A stretch of DNA of 8,848 bases, taken from positions 1 through 8,848 of the forward strand of contig JAQSXN010000140.1 in NCBI GenBank assembly GCA_029256665.1. The letters are read 5' to 3'. Below the pieces are notes generated by a model. It was not told where the DNA came from. It searched no databases and worked only from the letters and a program-made list of their open reading frames with translations. Both the position numbers and the translations under genes were made by a program. Each line of letters begins with the position of its first letter. The first letter of the stretch is position 1. This DNA comes from Paenibacillus sp. GTDB lineage: Bacteria > Bacillota > Bacilli > Paenibacillales > Paenibacillaceae. Below are positions 1 through 6,081 of this stretch, piece after piece.

Positions 1-1
1 G

Positions 2-823
2 GTCAAATGGTCGATTTATCATGTGCTCGTGGCCGGCGGAGCCCTCATCATGGTCTATCCCGTCATCTGGCTGCTCATGAGCTCGTTCAAGCCGAGCGAC
101 AAAATATTCGTTACGTCGGACAGCCTCGTCCCGGATCCTTGGATCTGGAGCAACAACGTGCAGGGCTGGGAAGGCATCGGGGGATACTCGTTCGGCACGT
201 TTATCTGGAACTCGCTTGTGCTCGTGGTGCTCGCGACGATCGGGGCGGTCATCTCGTCCGCCTTTGTCGCCTTCGGGTTTGCCCGGCTCAAGTTCTGGGG
301 CAGCGCGTTCTGGTTCACGATTATGATGATCACGCTTATGCTGCCGCATGACGTCGTGCTCGTGCCGCAATACATCCTGTTCTCCAAGCTGGGCTGGCTC
401 AATTCCATCAAGCCCATCGTCATACCGGCTTACTTCGGCATGCCGTTCTTCATCTTCCTGATGGTGCAATTCATCCATACCATCCCGAGAGAGATGGACG
501 AAGCGGCGACGATCGACGGCTGCGGCAAGTTCAAGCTGTTCTACCGGATTATCATTCCGCTGATCGCTCCGGCGCTCGCGACGGCCGCGATCTTCTCCTT
601 CTACTGGAGATGGGAGGATCTGATCGGACCGGTCTTGTACCTCAACAAGCCGTCGCTGTACCCGGTGTCGATGGCGCTCAAGATGTTCCTCGACGCGGAC
701 ACGTTGTCGAACTGGGGCGCGATGTTCGCGATGTCCATCGTCAGCTTGCTGCCCGTCGTCGGCGTATTCTTCCTCTTCCAGAAGCATATCGTGGAAGGCA
801 TCAGCACCAGCGGTTTGAAATAA
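2..823 (+). CDS. Carbohydrate ABC transporter permease, MalG type (5' end missing)
   Basis: Inner-membrane permease subunit of a sugar-type ABC importer; it would pair with a MalF-type permease, a solute-binding protein and an ATPase, none of which is in the window. The frame is open from base 2. The first in-frame start is a GTG at 23, but that lies inside the first membrane helix, so the real start is probably a few codons upstream of the window. Numbering from that GTG, six hydrophobic segments are visible at about 2-22, 62-82, 95-118, 131-152, 182-195 and 232-254. The EAA loop that contacts the ATPase is at 160-182: EAATIDG, then a basic and aromatic stretch, then PLIAP. The C-terminus ([12 protein letters not shown]) is the usual ending of this family, which fits the last gene of an importer operon. 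A strong terminator follows 10 bp after the stop. The transported sugar cannot be told. Confidence 0.93.
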   Translation, partial: VKWSIYHVLVAGGALIMVYPVIWLLMSSFKPSDKIFVTSDSLVPDPWIWSNNVQGWEGIGGYSFGTFIWNSLVLVVLATIGAVISSAFVAFGFARLKFWGSAFWFTIMMITLMLPHDVVLVPQYILFSKLGWLNSIKPIVIPAYFGMPFFIFLMVQFIHTIPREMDEAATIDGCGKFKLFYRIIIPLIAPALATAAIFSFYWRWEDLIGPVLYLNKPSLYPVSMALKMFLDADTLSNWGAMFAMSIVSLLPVVGVFFLFQKHIVEGISTSGLK

Positions 824-833
824 GCTCCATATG

Positions 834-874
834 CGCGCTAAGCCATCGACCGGGTCGAGGTTTGGCGCGTTTTT
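834..874 (+). terminator. Intrinsic terminator of the permease operon
   Basis: An 11-bp stem with two G-U pairs (CGCGCTAAGCC at 834-844 with GGTTTGGCGCG at 859-869) is topped by a second 5-bp stem (TCGAC/GTCGA, loop CGG) and followed directly by five T residues (870-874). It lies 10 bp after the permease stop. The opposite strand has no T-run beyond the hairpin, so it should end only plus-strand transcription. Confidence 0.88.
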
Positions 875-892
875 GCGTTCAGGCTGCCCGTT

Positions 893-2038
893 TTATTGAA
901 AAATAATAGCGGTTGTACCCGCGTTCGAAGCCGCGAAGCGCAGCAGTCGGGCACCTTCTTCCGACAGCTCATCGGTTTCTTGCCGCGATAATTCGCGGAA
1001 GGGCTCGATATGCAATTCGGCGACATCTCGCTTGCTTGTCAGCTTCCACGTTCCGGCAACGAAACCGTCCAGGAGAAAAGTCGCGCGGATGATTCCGTTG
1101 GTTGTGAAAACGCGCTTGCGGAACGCTTCATCCATGATCCGACCGCGGTCCTCGTACGATAGCAGCATATTATCGAACTCGCCGAGGAAGCGCGGAGCGG
1201 CCGGCATATCGGCATGCGGCCGCGGAGCGTCGGGCAAATCGAATAGCTCCTCGCCCCGTTCGTTCCGAAACGCGACCAGTTGCGTACGGAGAGACTTGAT
1301 ATCTTCATGGATGCGGGTAAGTCCCGACCAAACCTGGATATCCTTAATCGTTGCCGGTCCGAAAGCGGCCAAATAACGCCGGATGAGCCATCCCGGATCG
1401 GATGACGAGGCTAGAGGCTGGCCAAGCCAGGCTTCGACCGACGTATGCACGGCTTGCCCGCTTTCCCCCCATATGCCCCGCGGCGGCAGTTGCACCAACG
1501 GTACAAGGTTCCGTACGCACGCTGCCGCTGCCTCCGGATGGAGTCCGGGCCGATTTTCGCAAAGTCGTTTGCCCAATTCGTTGAACGTCAGGGGCTCCTT
1601 TTCGACCAGTGCCCTTCCACCTACGGCAAGCTCGTCTTGGTCAATATCGGCAAGCTGCTTGCCAAAGGCGCCTTTCAGGCCACGATCCATGATCGGTTGC
1701 AGAAGCGGGCGCATATGCAGAGCGTCGCGAGCGGAGACCAAATGCAAGGTCGATCGCATCAGCGCCATGCGCACGACCTGCTTATCTCGCATAAGCCCGG
1801 ATAGCTCTTCGTGGCGAAAAGCTTCGATCCGCGACCACAAGCCGAAATAGGGGGCGACCGGAGATTGCGCCTGCATCCCGGCAAGCCTCTCGATGGTTTC
1901 CAAAGCCGGGAGCCGCTCGCGGCTAAGCAGCATCTGCCTGGCCAGCAGCGCGCGGTTTAGTTCGCGGTTGCTTATGACGCTGGGAGTTCCGCTGACGGAT
2001 GCCTCTGCTTGGTTTCGTTCCGAATGTGCTGCTGTCAT
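893..2038 (-). CDS. Winged-helix DNA-binding protein, AlkZ/YcaQ-like (HTH_42) putative DNA glycosylase
   Basis: 381 residues, the usual size of the HTH_42 superfamily. Signatures seen: NRALLARQMLL (28-38), LAGMQAQSPVAPYFGLW (52-68), RYLAAFGPATIKDIQVWSG (221-239), FLGEFDNMLLSYEDRGRI (284-301) and the hairpin FLLDGFVAGTW (321-331). In characterised members (Streptomyces AlkZ, E. coli YcaQ) this fold excises bulky or crosslinked alkylated bases. The catalytic pair is a Q-x-Q motif in AlkZ and Q-x-D in YcaQ; here it reads QAQ at 56-58, the AlkZ form. The ATG at 2038 is supported by GAAGGGAG 8 nt upstream; about 22 residues precede the conserved N-terminus. The protein is cytoplasmic, with no signal peptide. 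The gene stands alone, convergent with the permease, with palindromes upstream that could bind a regulator. Family assignment is firm; glycosylase activity and substrate are inferred. Confidence 0.9.
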   Translation of the reverse strand: MTAAHSERNQAEASVSGTPSVISNRELNRALLARQMLLSRERLPALETIERLAGMQAQSPVAPYFGLWSRIEAFRHEELSGLMRDKQVVRMALMRSTLHLVSARDALHMRPLLQPIMDRGLKGAFGKQLADIDQDELAVGGRALVEKEPLTFNELGKRLCENRPGLHPEAAAACVRNLVPLVQLPPRGIWGESGQAVHTSVEAWLGQPLASSSDPGWLIRRYLAAFGPATIKDIQVWSGLTRIHEDIKSLRTQLVAFRNERGEELFDLPDAPRPHADMPAAPRFLGEFDNMLLSYEDRGRIMDEAFRKRVFTTNGIIRATFLLDGFVAGTWKLTSKRDVAELHIEPFRELSRQETDELSEEGARLLRFAASNAGTTAIIFQ

Positions 2039-2118
2039 ATTTATGGCTCCCTTCTTGGATACCCTTCATTCAGAATCGGCTTTTGAGGGTTCCTACTATA
2101 CTCATAATAGTCCATACT

Positions 2119-2140
2119 CCTTGACAACTGTATGTCAGGG
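2119..2140. promoter_or_regulatory. Operator-like inverted repeat upstream of the glycosylase-like gene
   Basis: CCTTGACA and TGTCAGGG flank six bases (ACTGTA) and are complementary in 7 of 8 positions, with a perfect TGACA/TGTCA core at 2122-2126 and 2133-2137. A second inverted repeat, ACTAT (2095-2099) and ATAGT (2107-2111), lies closer to the gene. They sit 57-102 bp upstream of the glycosylase-like start, where its promoter should be. I see no clean sigma-A promoter: TATTAT and TATAGT are possible -10 hexamers on the minus strand, but the nearest TTGTCA is at wrong spacing for both. The binding protein is unknown. Confidence 0.35.
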
Positions 2141-2174
2141 AGGCTACGGCAGGGAAAGAAATTGTGCGGATGGC

Positions 2175-2204
2175 GGGGAAAGGATATTGGGTATGGGGCT
2201 TGGG
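2175..2204 (+). other. Putative G-quadruplex-forming run
   Basis: Four G-runs on the plus strand: GGGG (2175-2178), GGG (2189-2191), GGGG (2195-2198) and GGG (2202-2204), with loops of 10, 3 and 3 bases. More G-runs follow (GGGGGG 2235-2240, GGG 2242-2244). The pattern meets the usual motif only with the long first loop. It is on the template strand of the minus-strand glycosylase-like gene, about 140 bp upstream of it. Confidence 0.3.
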
Positions 2205-2240
2205 CTAGCTTGAAAAATGGCTGTGTGCGAATGTGGGGGG

Positions 2241-2274
2241 CGGGCCGAGTGTTAAAAATAACACCCAATGCCCG
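2241..2274. repeat. Two-tier inverted repeat
   Basis: Inner perfect palindrome GTGTTA-AAAA-TAACAC (2249-2264) is nested inside an outer CGGGC/GCCCG pair (2241-2245 and 2270-2274), separated by an asymmetric internal loop of 3 and 5 bases. There is no T-run on either side, so it is not a terminator. It may be an operator or an RNA hairpin. The 14-base TGTTA-N4-TAACA core resembles but is 2 bases shorter than the Rex half-site arrangement, so I do not assign it. Confidence 0.4.
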
Positions 2275-2345
2275 GCAAAGCCGCCCGAAAGCCACTCAAC
2301 AGCTAGCGTGCATCATAGACACTTCGGTTTCCGCCCGGCAACTTT

Positions 2346-2392
2346 AAAAAGACCACCCCGACATCCATCGCTAGATAGTTGCCGGGGTGGCC
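2346..2392 (-). terminator. Intrinsic terminator of the chemotaxis receptor gene
   Basis: Reading the minus strand, a perfect 8-bp stem CCACCCCG/CGGGGTGG (plus-strand 2383-2390 and 2353-2360, 22-base loop) is followed by TC and five T residues (plus-strand A-run 2346-2350). It starts about 30 bp after the receptor stop. A 10-bp inverted repeat (2334-2343 with 2377-2386) overlaps one arm and would compete with this stem. Confidence 0.75.
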
Positions 2393-2422
2393 TCTTATTG
2401 AACTCGCCAGAGCGAGCCGCGC

Positions 2423-4171
2423 CTAGACGCGAAACCGGCTAACCGCGACGTCGAGATCGCCGGCCAGCGTGCGGAGCTGCTCGGCGGCGCCGGCAACCTC
2501 TTCCACGGAGGCAAGCTGCTCCTCGGAGGCGGCAGCGACCTGCTGCGAGTGGCCGGCCGACGTCTGCGCGATGCGGGCGAGCTCTTCGAGCGAAGCGGCG
2601 ATCTGCTGGCTGCTCGCCGACATTTGCTCCGAAGCGGCGGACACTTCCTGCACCTGCGTGCTTACTTGGCCAACCGCGTCCAGGATCGACTTGAACGACT
2701 CGCCGGAGCTGCCCGCCAGGTTGGTGCTTGCGCGCGCTTCCGTCGCGGAACTTTCCAGCACGGCGGAAAGCGACTGCGTCCGGTCTCCGATCGCGTGCAG
2801 GATTTCGGCGATTTCCTCGGACGATTCCTTCGAACGTTCGGCCAGCTTGCGAATTTCCAAGGCGACAACGGCAAATCCTTTGCCGTGCTCTCCTGCTCGC
2901 GCGGCTTCGATCGATGCGTTAAGCGCGAGCAGGTTCGTCTGTCCCGCCACTTCGCCGATATGGGCCAAAATCTCGCCGATGCGGCTGCTGTGGCTATTCA
3001 GCTCGCGCATGGATTCAGAGGCATGGGTCACTTGGCGCTCCAGCCGCTCGATTTGCTCCACAGTCTGGTCAATGATGATGCCGCCTTCGGCTGCCAGGAG
3101 CGACGTATCGATGGCCAGATCGGACACGACGCCCGTCGATTCGGCAATTCGCTGAATGCCGATCGCCATTTCGGTCATCGCCGTCTGGCATTCCTGCGAG
3201 CTAATCAGTTGCGTCTCCGTTCCTACGGCTACGTTCTGAATGGATTCCGTAATTTCGTTCGTGGCAAGCGCCGTCTGGCCGGCGGTTTCTTTCAAGCTGC
3301 CGGATGCCTCGCCGACTTCCCGCGAGGATTGTTTGATGCTGATCGTCAGGTCGCGCAGGCTTGCGATCATCTCGTTAAAGGAGCTTGCGGCTTGCCCGAT
3401 CTCGTTGCCGTTCGTCACCGGGACGGATACGGTCAGGTCGCCCGCGGCGGCTAACTTGGCGTTGTCGCGAAGGAGCACAAGCGGCCGGATGGCGACGCGC
3501 AAGAGAGGCACGACGATGCCGATCGCGATTAGAGCGGCAATCAAGCCGACCGCTGTCGATTGGAGCAGCAACGTGGACATGTTTGCTTCGACCTTGTCGT
3601 AATCGAAGTCTAACCCGAGGACCGCGACGGGCTCGCCATTGGCGCCTAATACCGGGGCCAGATAAGAAATCCATTCGCCGTATTCGTCTTTATAAACGTC
3701 GCTGAGGCGCGGCTTGCCTTGGATGGCGAATTCGAAGCTCTCGGCCAGGGCGGCCGGAGCCGGGAAAACCTGGCCCGCCGTGCTGCCGGCCGCGCTCAAG
3801 GATTCGCTAACTTGGAGATTGGTTAGTTGAAGCGCTCCGTCCTGCACGGACGAGCTCGCGGATAGATAATAGGCGTTCGAGAGCATGTCGTCGTCGGTCA
3901 TGCCGTCAAGCAGCTGTTTCAGAATGCCGGCTTCGTTATCGGGTGCGGCTTGTCCCGCATGGACTGCCGCGGCAAGAGGTTCGATCAGACTGGTGTTTGC
4001 TTGCGCTTGCGCTCTGAGCGTCGAGCCGAGACGCTCGAACTCGTTGTACGCGGCATTTTTTTGCCCCAGGAACATAAGCGCGGTCATGATGGCTATGATG
4101 AGGATGAATAAGACGGATAGAACGATCGAACTAGTCCATAATAAGCTTTTTTGTCGCAACCATTTGAACAT
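2423..4171 (-). CDS. Methyl-accepting chemotaxis protein (transmembrane receptor)
   Basis: 582 residues. Membrane helix 1 is at about 12-36 and helix 2 at about 206-229. The external sensor region between them (37-205) includes [19 protein letters not shown] (156-174) and [10 protein letters not shown] (181-190), typical of Cache-type ligand domains. A HAMP linker follows (about 222-275, with conserved P230 and NEIG at 256-259). The long helical signalling domain has the conserved hairpin tip at 407-437 ([18 protein letters not shown], then GFAVVA) that contacts CheA and CheW. Glutamate/glutamine-rich helices flanking the tip are likely methylation regions. No C-terminal CheR/CheB pentapeptide is present. 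The ATG at 4171 has a GGGGG ribosome site 8 nt upstream. No other chemotaxis gene is nearby, so this is an orphan receptor. The ligand is unknown. Confidence 0.95.
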   Translation of the reverse strand: MFKWLRQKSLLWTSSIVLSVLFILIIAIMTALMFLGQKNAAYNEFERLGSTLRAQAQANTSLIEPLAAAVHAGQAAPDNEAGILKQLLDGMTDDDMLSNAYYLSASSSVQDGALQLTNLQVSESLSAAGSTAGQVFPAPAALAESFEFAIQGKPRLSDVYKDEYGEWISYLAPVLGANGEPVAVLGLDFDYDKVEANMSTLLLQSTAVGLIAALIAIGIVVPLLRVAIRPLVLLRDNAKLAAAGDLTVSVPVTNGNEIGQAASSFNEMIASLRDLTISIKQSSREVGEASGSLKETAGQTALATNEITESIQNVAVGTETQLISSQECQTAMTEMAIGIQRIAESTGVVSDLAIDTSLLAAEGGIIIDQTVEQIERLERQVTHASESMRELNSHSSRIGEILAHIGEVAGQTNLLALNASIEAARAGEHGKGFAVVALEIRKLAERSKESSEEIAEILHAIGDRTQSLSAVLESSATEARASTNLAGSSGESFKSILDAVGQVSTQVQEVSAASEQMSASSQQIAASLEELARIAQTSAGHSQQVAAASEEQLASVEEVAGAAEQLRTLAGDLDVAVSRFRV

Positions 4172-4198
4172 AACGGGACCCCCACTAGGAATTTAGTC

Positions 4199-4228
4199 CT
4201 TATATCATAAGCGCGAAATGTTAGCCAA
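4199..4228 (-). promoter_or_regulatory. Candidate sigma-A promoter of the chemotaxis receptor gene
   Basis: On the minus strand TTGGCT (plus 4223-4228) is separated by 18 bases from TATAAG (plus 4199-4204), about 27 bp before the ATG. No sigma-D-type TAAA/GCCGATAA pair, common for motility genes in Bacillus, is seen at correct spacing. Confidence 0.4.
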
Positions 4229-4243
4229 TTAGGAGGAATTCGT

Positions 4244-4345
4244 TTGATTTGTATTAAGGAAGTTAAAAAAATATGTTTTGGCTGCACCAAAAAAAGGATT
4301 CGACTCGTTTATATTCCTGTAGAAGAGTATGCCAATCCAGCATGA
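4244..4345 (+). CDS. Possible small protein, 33 residues (TTG start)
   Basis: A perfect AGGAGG (4231-4236) stands 7 bases before a TTG that opens a 33-codon frame ending in TGA. The translation begins MICIKEVKKICFGC and ends VEEYANPA; it has cysteines at 3, 11 and 14 (a CxxC pair) and eight lysine or arginine residues, mostly in the first half. Its codons are AT-rich, unlike the GC-rich neighbours, as expected if it is only intergenic DNA. It lies between the divergent receptor and stalk-protein genes and ends 31 bp before the latter's start, so it could be a leader or regulatory peptide. I recognise no family. The ribosome site is the main support. Confidence 0.33.
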   Translation: MICIKEVKKICFGCTKKRIRLVYIPVEEYANPA

Positions 4346-4376
4346 GTGAATCTCCCTATCGAAAGGATGAAAGAAA

Positions 4377-5462
4377 TTGAAAACAACGATGAAAAAAGCG
4401 TTCGTAACGCTCACCGCGGTATCCTGCCTCGCATGCGGCGCTTCGCTAGCGTCCGCGCAGCCCGTACAGATCATTCCGATCAGTGCTCCTATCCAAGGGG
4501 AAGTCGTACCGATCAGCGCCCCGATCGGAGAAGAGATCGTGCCGATCAGCGCGCCGGCTTACGAGATTGCCCAGCAGCATAAGCTAGCTTCCATTCGAGT
4601 CTATGGCCAAGCCGCGCAAATAGAGGAGAATCGCATCACCCTCGAAAACGAAAACGAAAATGCCGAATTCCCTTCCATCGTGCTTAATATTAGCGAGGAT
4701 ACCCGCATCTTGAACGCGGTCGACGGATTGCCGGTCAAGCTCGCCGACATTCGCGAGAACGAGACGGTATATGCTTATGTTGGCCCTGCCATGACGAAGA
4801 GCCTGCCGCCGATATCGAATGCCGAGCTTATCCTTGTCGGCATCCCGGCCGACTTTGCCGTGCCAACCTATGCCGAGGTAGAAAGCGTGGAGAAAAACGA
4901 AGCGGGACAAGTCGTCGTCCATACGAATCGCGAAGAATCTTTTGTCGTTGGCGAGGATACGGCGATCTTCCCGTTCTTGACTAAAAATATCGTAACCGTG
5001 GACGACATCCGTCCGGGCACGAAGCTGCTCGCTTGGCCGCAAGCGGTGTTGGACGGCAGCAAGCCCGTCGCCGACGGGAAGCTGGCGACTAAGATGATGT
5101 TGTTCGCATACGATTACAAAGGTTTTGCCGAGGTTGGCCTCGATAAGCTGGCGATCAATGGCGAGGCGATCGAGCTTGGGGAGAGCGAGCAGCCTTACGT
5201 GCAGAATGGCCAGCTCATGCTGCCGTTCCGCAAGTTCGCGGAAGCGCTCGGACTTGAAATCAAGTGGGATGGCGAATCCAGGAACATTACGGTGTTGAAT
5301 GGCGATGCAACCGTCTATTCCTTCAAGACGGGAGCCTCCCAAGTCGAGAACGGCGGAGAAGAACCGTACGAGCTGCGCGAGGCATCGTTCGTGAAGGACG
5401 GCGTAACCTTTGTCGCGGCGGATGACCAGTTCGAGCTTAACGGCGTGAAGTACGTGAAGTAG
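4377..5462 (+). CDS. Secreted stalk-domain protein (copper amine oxidase N-terminal-like) with N-terminal PISAP repeats
   Basis: 361 residues. A signal peptide (MKTTMKK, hydrophobic core 8-24) ends at a signal peptidase I site ASA/Q (25-28); there is no convincing lipobox. Three 11-residue repeats with the core PISAP follow (32-64). The middle part (about 70-245) is beta-rich, recalling small repeated modules (IRVYGQAAQIEENRITLE, AEVESVEKNEAGQVVVHT), and is unassigned. The C-terminus (about 257-361) matches the stalk domain found at the front of copper amine oxidases and common in Paenibacillus surface proteins: INGEAIEL, PYVQNGQLMLPFRKFAEALG, WDGESRNITV, then DGVTFVAADD. The TTG at 4377 is preferred because AAAGGA lies 9 nt upstream; the ATG at 4389 is 21 nt away. 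The gene is monocistronic, ending in a terminator. An enzymatic role is unlikely; a cell-surface or extracellular role is inferred. Confidence 0.85.
   Translation: MKTTMKKAFVTLTAVSCLACGASLASAQPVQIIPISAPIQGEVVPISAPIGEEIVPISAPAYEIAQQHKLASIRVYGQAAQIEENRITLENENENAEFPSIVLNISEDTRILNAVDGLPVKLADIRENETVYAYVGPAMTKSLPPISNAELILVGIPADFAVPTYAEVESVEKNEAGQVVVHTNREESFVVGEDTAIFPFLTKNIVTVDDIRPGTKLLAWPQAVLDGSKPVADGKLATKMMLFAYDYKGFAEVGLDKLAINGEAIELGESEQPYVQNGQLMLPFRKFAEALGLEIKWDGESRNITVLNGDATVYSFKTGASQVENGGEEPYELREASFVKDGVTFVAADDQFELNGVKYVK
4470..4568 (+). repeat. Three in-frame 33-nt tandem repeats
   Basis: The sequence CCGATCAG recurs at 4476, 4509 and 4542, an exact 33-nt period. The units encode IIPISAPIQGE, VVPISAPIGEE and IVPISAPAYEI (residues 32-64 of the stalk-domain protein), directly after the signal peptide cleavage site. 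Wobble differences between units show that the amino-acid pattern, not just the DNA, is kept. Confidence 0.9.
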
Positions 5463-5483
5463 GTCGAGCGGCGAATCGCAAAC

Positions 5484-5516
5484 CGGATTTCCCTTTATGG
5501 GGAGTCCGTTTTTTTT
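5484..5516 (+). terminator. Intrinsic terminator of the stalk-domain gene
   Basis: A 10-bp stem with two G-U pairs (CGGATTTCCC 5484-5493 with GGGGAGTCCG 5499-5508), a TTTAT loop and eight T residues (5509-5516), 21 bp after the stop. Confidence 0.92.
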
Positions 5517-5612
5517 GGATCCTGTCATATAACGGCGCGGATTCTAGACAAGATGGACGGAGTGAGGTAATTTGAATAGAAGAACCGATAGATAGTCTAG
5601 TACCTGCAGAAG

Positions 5613-5618
5613 AGGAGG
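5613..5618 (+). promoter_or_regulatory. Ribosome binding site that fixes the YdeI/OmdA-like start
   Basis: AGGAGG ends one base before an ATG at 5620, too close to serve it, but exactly 7 bases before the in-frame ATG at 5626. The second ATG is therefore the start, making the protein two residues shorter than the longest frame. Confidence 0.85.
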
Positions 5619-5625
5619 TATGAAG

Positions 5626-6075
5626 ATGTTAACGTTTCGCACGACGATCGAGCTGGGAGGCAAGACGGCAACCGGCTTTGGCGTCCCGTCGGAAGTAGTC
5701 GAGGCGCTGGGCTCCGGCAAGAAGCCTGCCGTAAAGGTAACGATCGGGGAACATACCTATCGGAGCACGGTAGCCGTTTACGGAGGTCAATATATGCTGC
5801 CGCTGAGCGCGGAGAATCGCGGCGCCGCCGGCGTCGCCGCCGGGGACGAGGTCGAGGTGTCGCTTGAGCTGGATACCGAGCCGAGGGAGCTTGCGGTACC
5901 CGCGGATCTGTCCGAAGCACTGGATGGCAATCCGGCTGCGCGTACGTTTTTTGACGGAATGTCGTACAGCAACAGGCGGCGAGTCGTACTTGGGGTAGAA
6001 GGAGCTAAGACGGAAGAGACGCGTCTGCGGCGTATTGCCAAGGCGGTCGCTTCGCTGAGCGAAGGGAAGGTGTAA
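5626..6075 (+). CDS. YdeI/OmpD-associated (OmdA) family protein with DUF1905 domain
   Basis: 149 residues, no signal peptide or membrane helix, so probably cytoplasmic. Residues 1-83 form a DUF1905-type beta domain (FRTTIELGGKTATGFGVP, then VKVTIGEHTYRSTV, YMLPLSAENR, GDEVEVSLELD). Residues about 92-147 match the OmdA/YdeI bacteriocin-protection segment: PADLSEAL, FFDGMSYSNRRRV, EGAKTEETRLRRIAKAVASL. The tryptophan common in the last helix pair (…WI..AK) is absent here, replaced by LGVEGAK. The molecular role of the family is poorly known; the bacteriocin-resistance name comes from distant enterobacterial relatives and should not be taken literally. The gene is followed after 6 bp by the phosphotransferase gene and probably co-transcribed with it. 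The start is set by the AGGAGG at 5613-5618. No clear promoter is visible in 5517-5612. Confidence 0.85.
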   Translation: MLTFRTTIELGGKTATGFGVPSEVVEALGSGKKPAVKVTIGEHTYRSTVAVYGGQYMLPLSAENRGAAGVAAGDEVEVSLELDTEPRELAVPADLSEALDGNPAARTFFDGMSYSNRRRVVLGVEGAKTEETRLRRIAKAVASLSEGKV

Positions 6076-6081
6076 GCGAAG

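Larger units (their letters stand above)
2039..2422. other. Intergenic region, 384 bp, no supported gene
   Basis: Lies between the starts of the glycosylase-like gene and the end of the chemotaxis receptor gene, both on the minus strand. It holds the glycosylase gene's leader (ribosome site near 2047-2054), operator-like inverted repeats near 2095-2140, a G-rich plus strand (2138-2244) and the receptor's terminator at 2346-2392. Open frames on both strands here (2041-2295 minus, 2132-2347 plus) lack ribosome sites and have low-complexity, arginine-rich translations, so I do not call genes. Confidence 0.7.

Noticed and set aside
2121..2149. TTGACA on the plus strand as a promoter
   Set aside because: At 17-18 bases the -10 position reads CTACGG or similar, and no gene follows on that strand; the hexamer is better explained as part of the inverted repeat.
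2249..2264. Rex operator
   Set aside because: The half-sites resemble TGTTA(A)/(T)TAACA but the core is two bases shorter than the known spacing, and no Rex-type target gene is adjacent.
2041..2295. 84-codon minus-strand frame directly upstream of the glycosylase-like gene
   Set aside because: No ribosome site, no conserved motif, and it covers the palindromes and G-rich run; its stop happening to lie next to the ATG is not enough.
2132..2347. 71-codon plus-strand frame in the same intergenic region
   Set aside because: No ribosome site before the ATG at 2132, a basic low-complexity translation, and it runs into the receptor's terminator.
2549..3454. 301-codon plus-strand frame opposite the chemotaxis receptor
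   Set aside because: The receptor on the minus strand is unmistakable; the opposite frame is arginine-rich with no ribosome site or family signature.
4231..4243. AGGAGGAATTCG as a cloning-vector remnant
   Set aside because: It resembles an expression-vector ribosome site with an EcoRI site, but the flanks are continuous with native-looking sequence and no other vector sequence is present.
4584..5528. Long minus-strand frame of 314 codons opposite the stalk-domain gene
   Set aside because: The plus-strand frame has a ribosome site, signal peptide and recognisable stalk domain; the antisense frame has none and is a by-product of GC-rich codon use.
5559..5595. Seven-codon leader peptide (TTG at 5572) behind GGAGTGAGG
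   Set aside because: Too short to support, and no attenuator hairpin follows before the OmdA-like gene.
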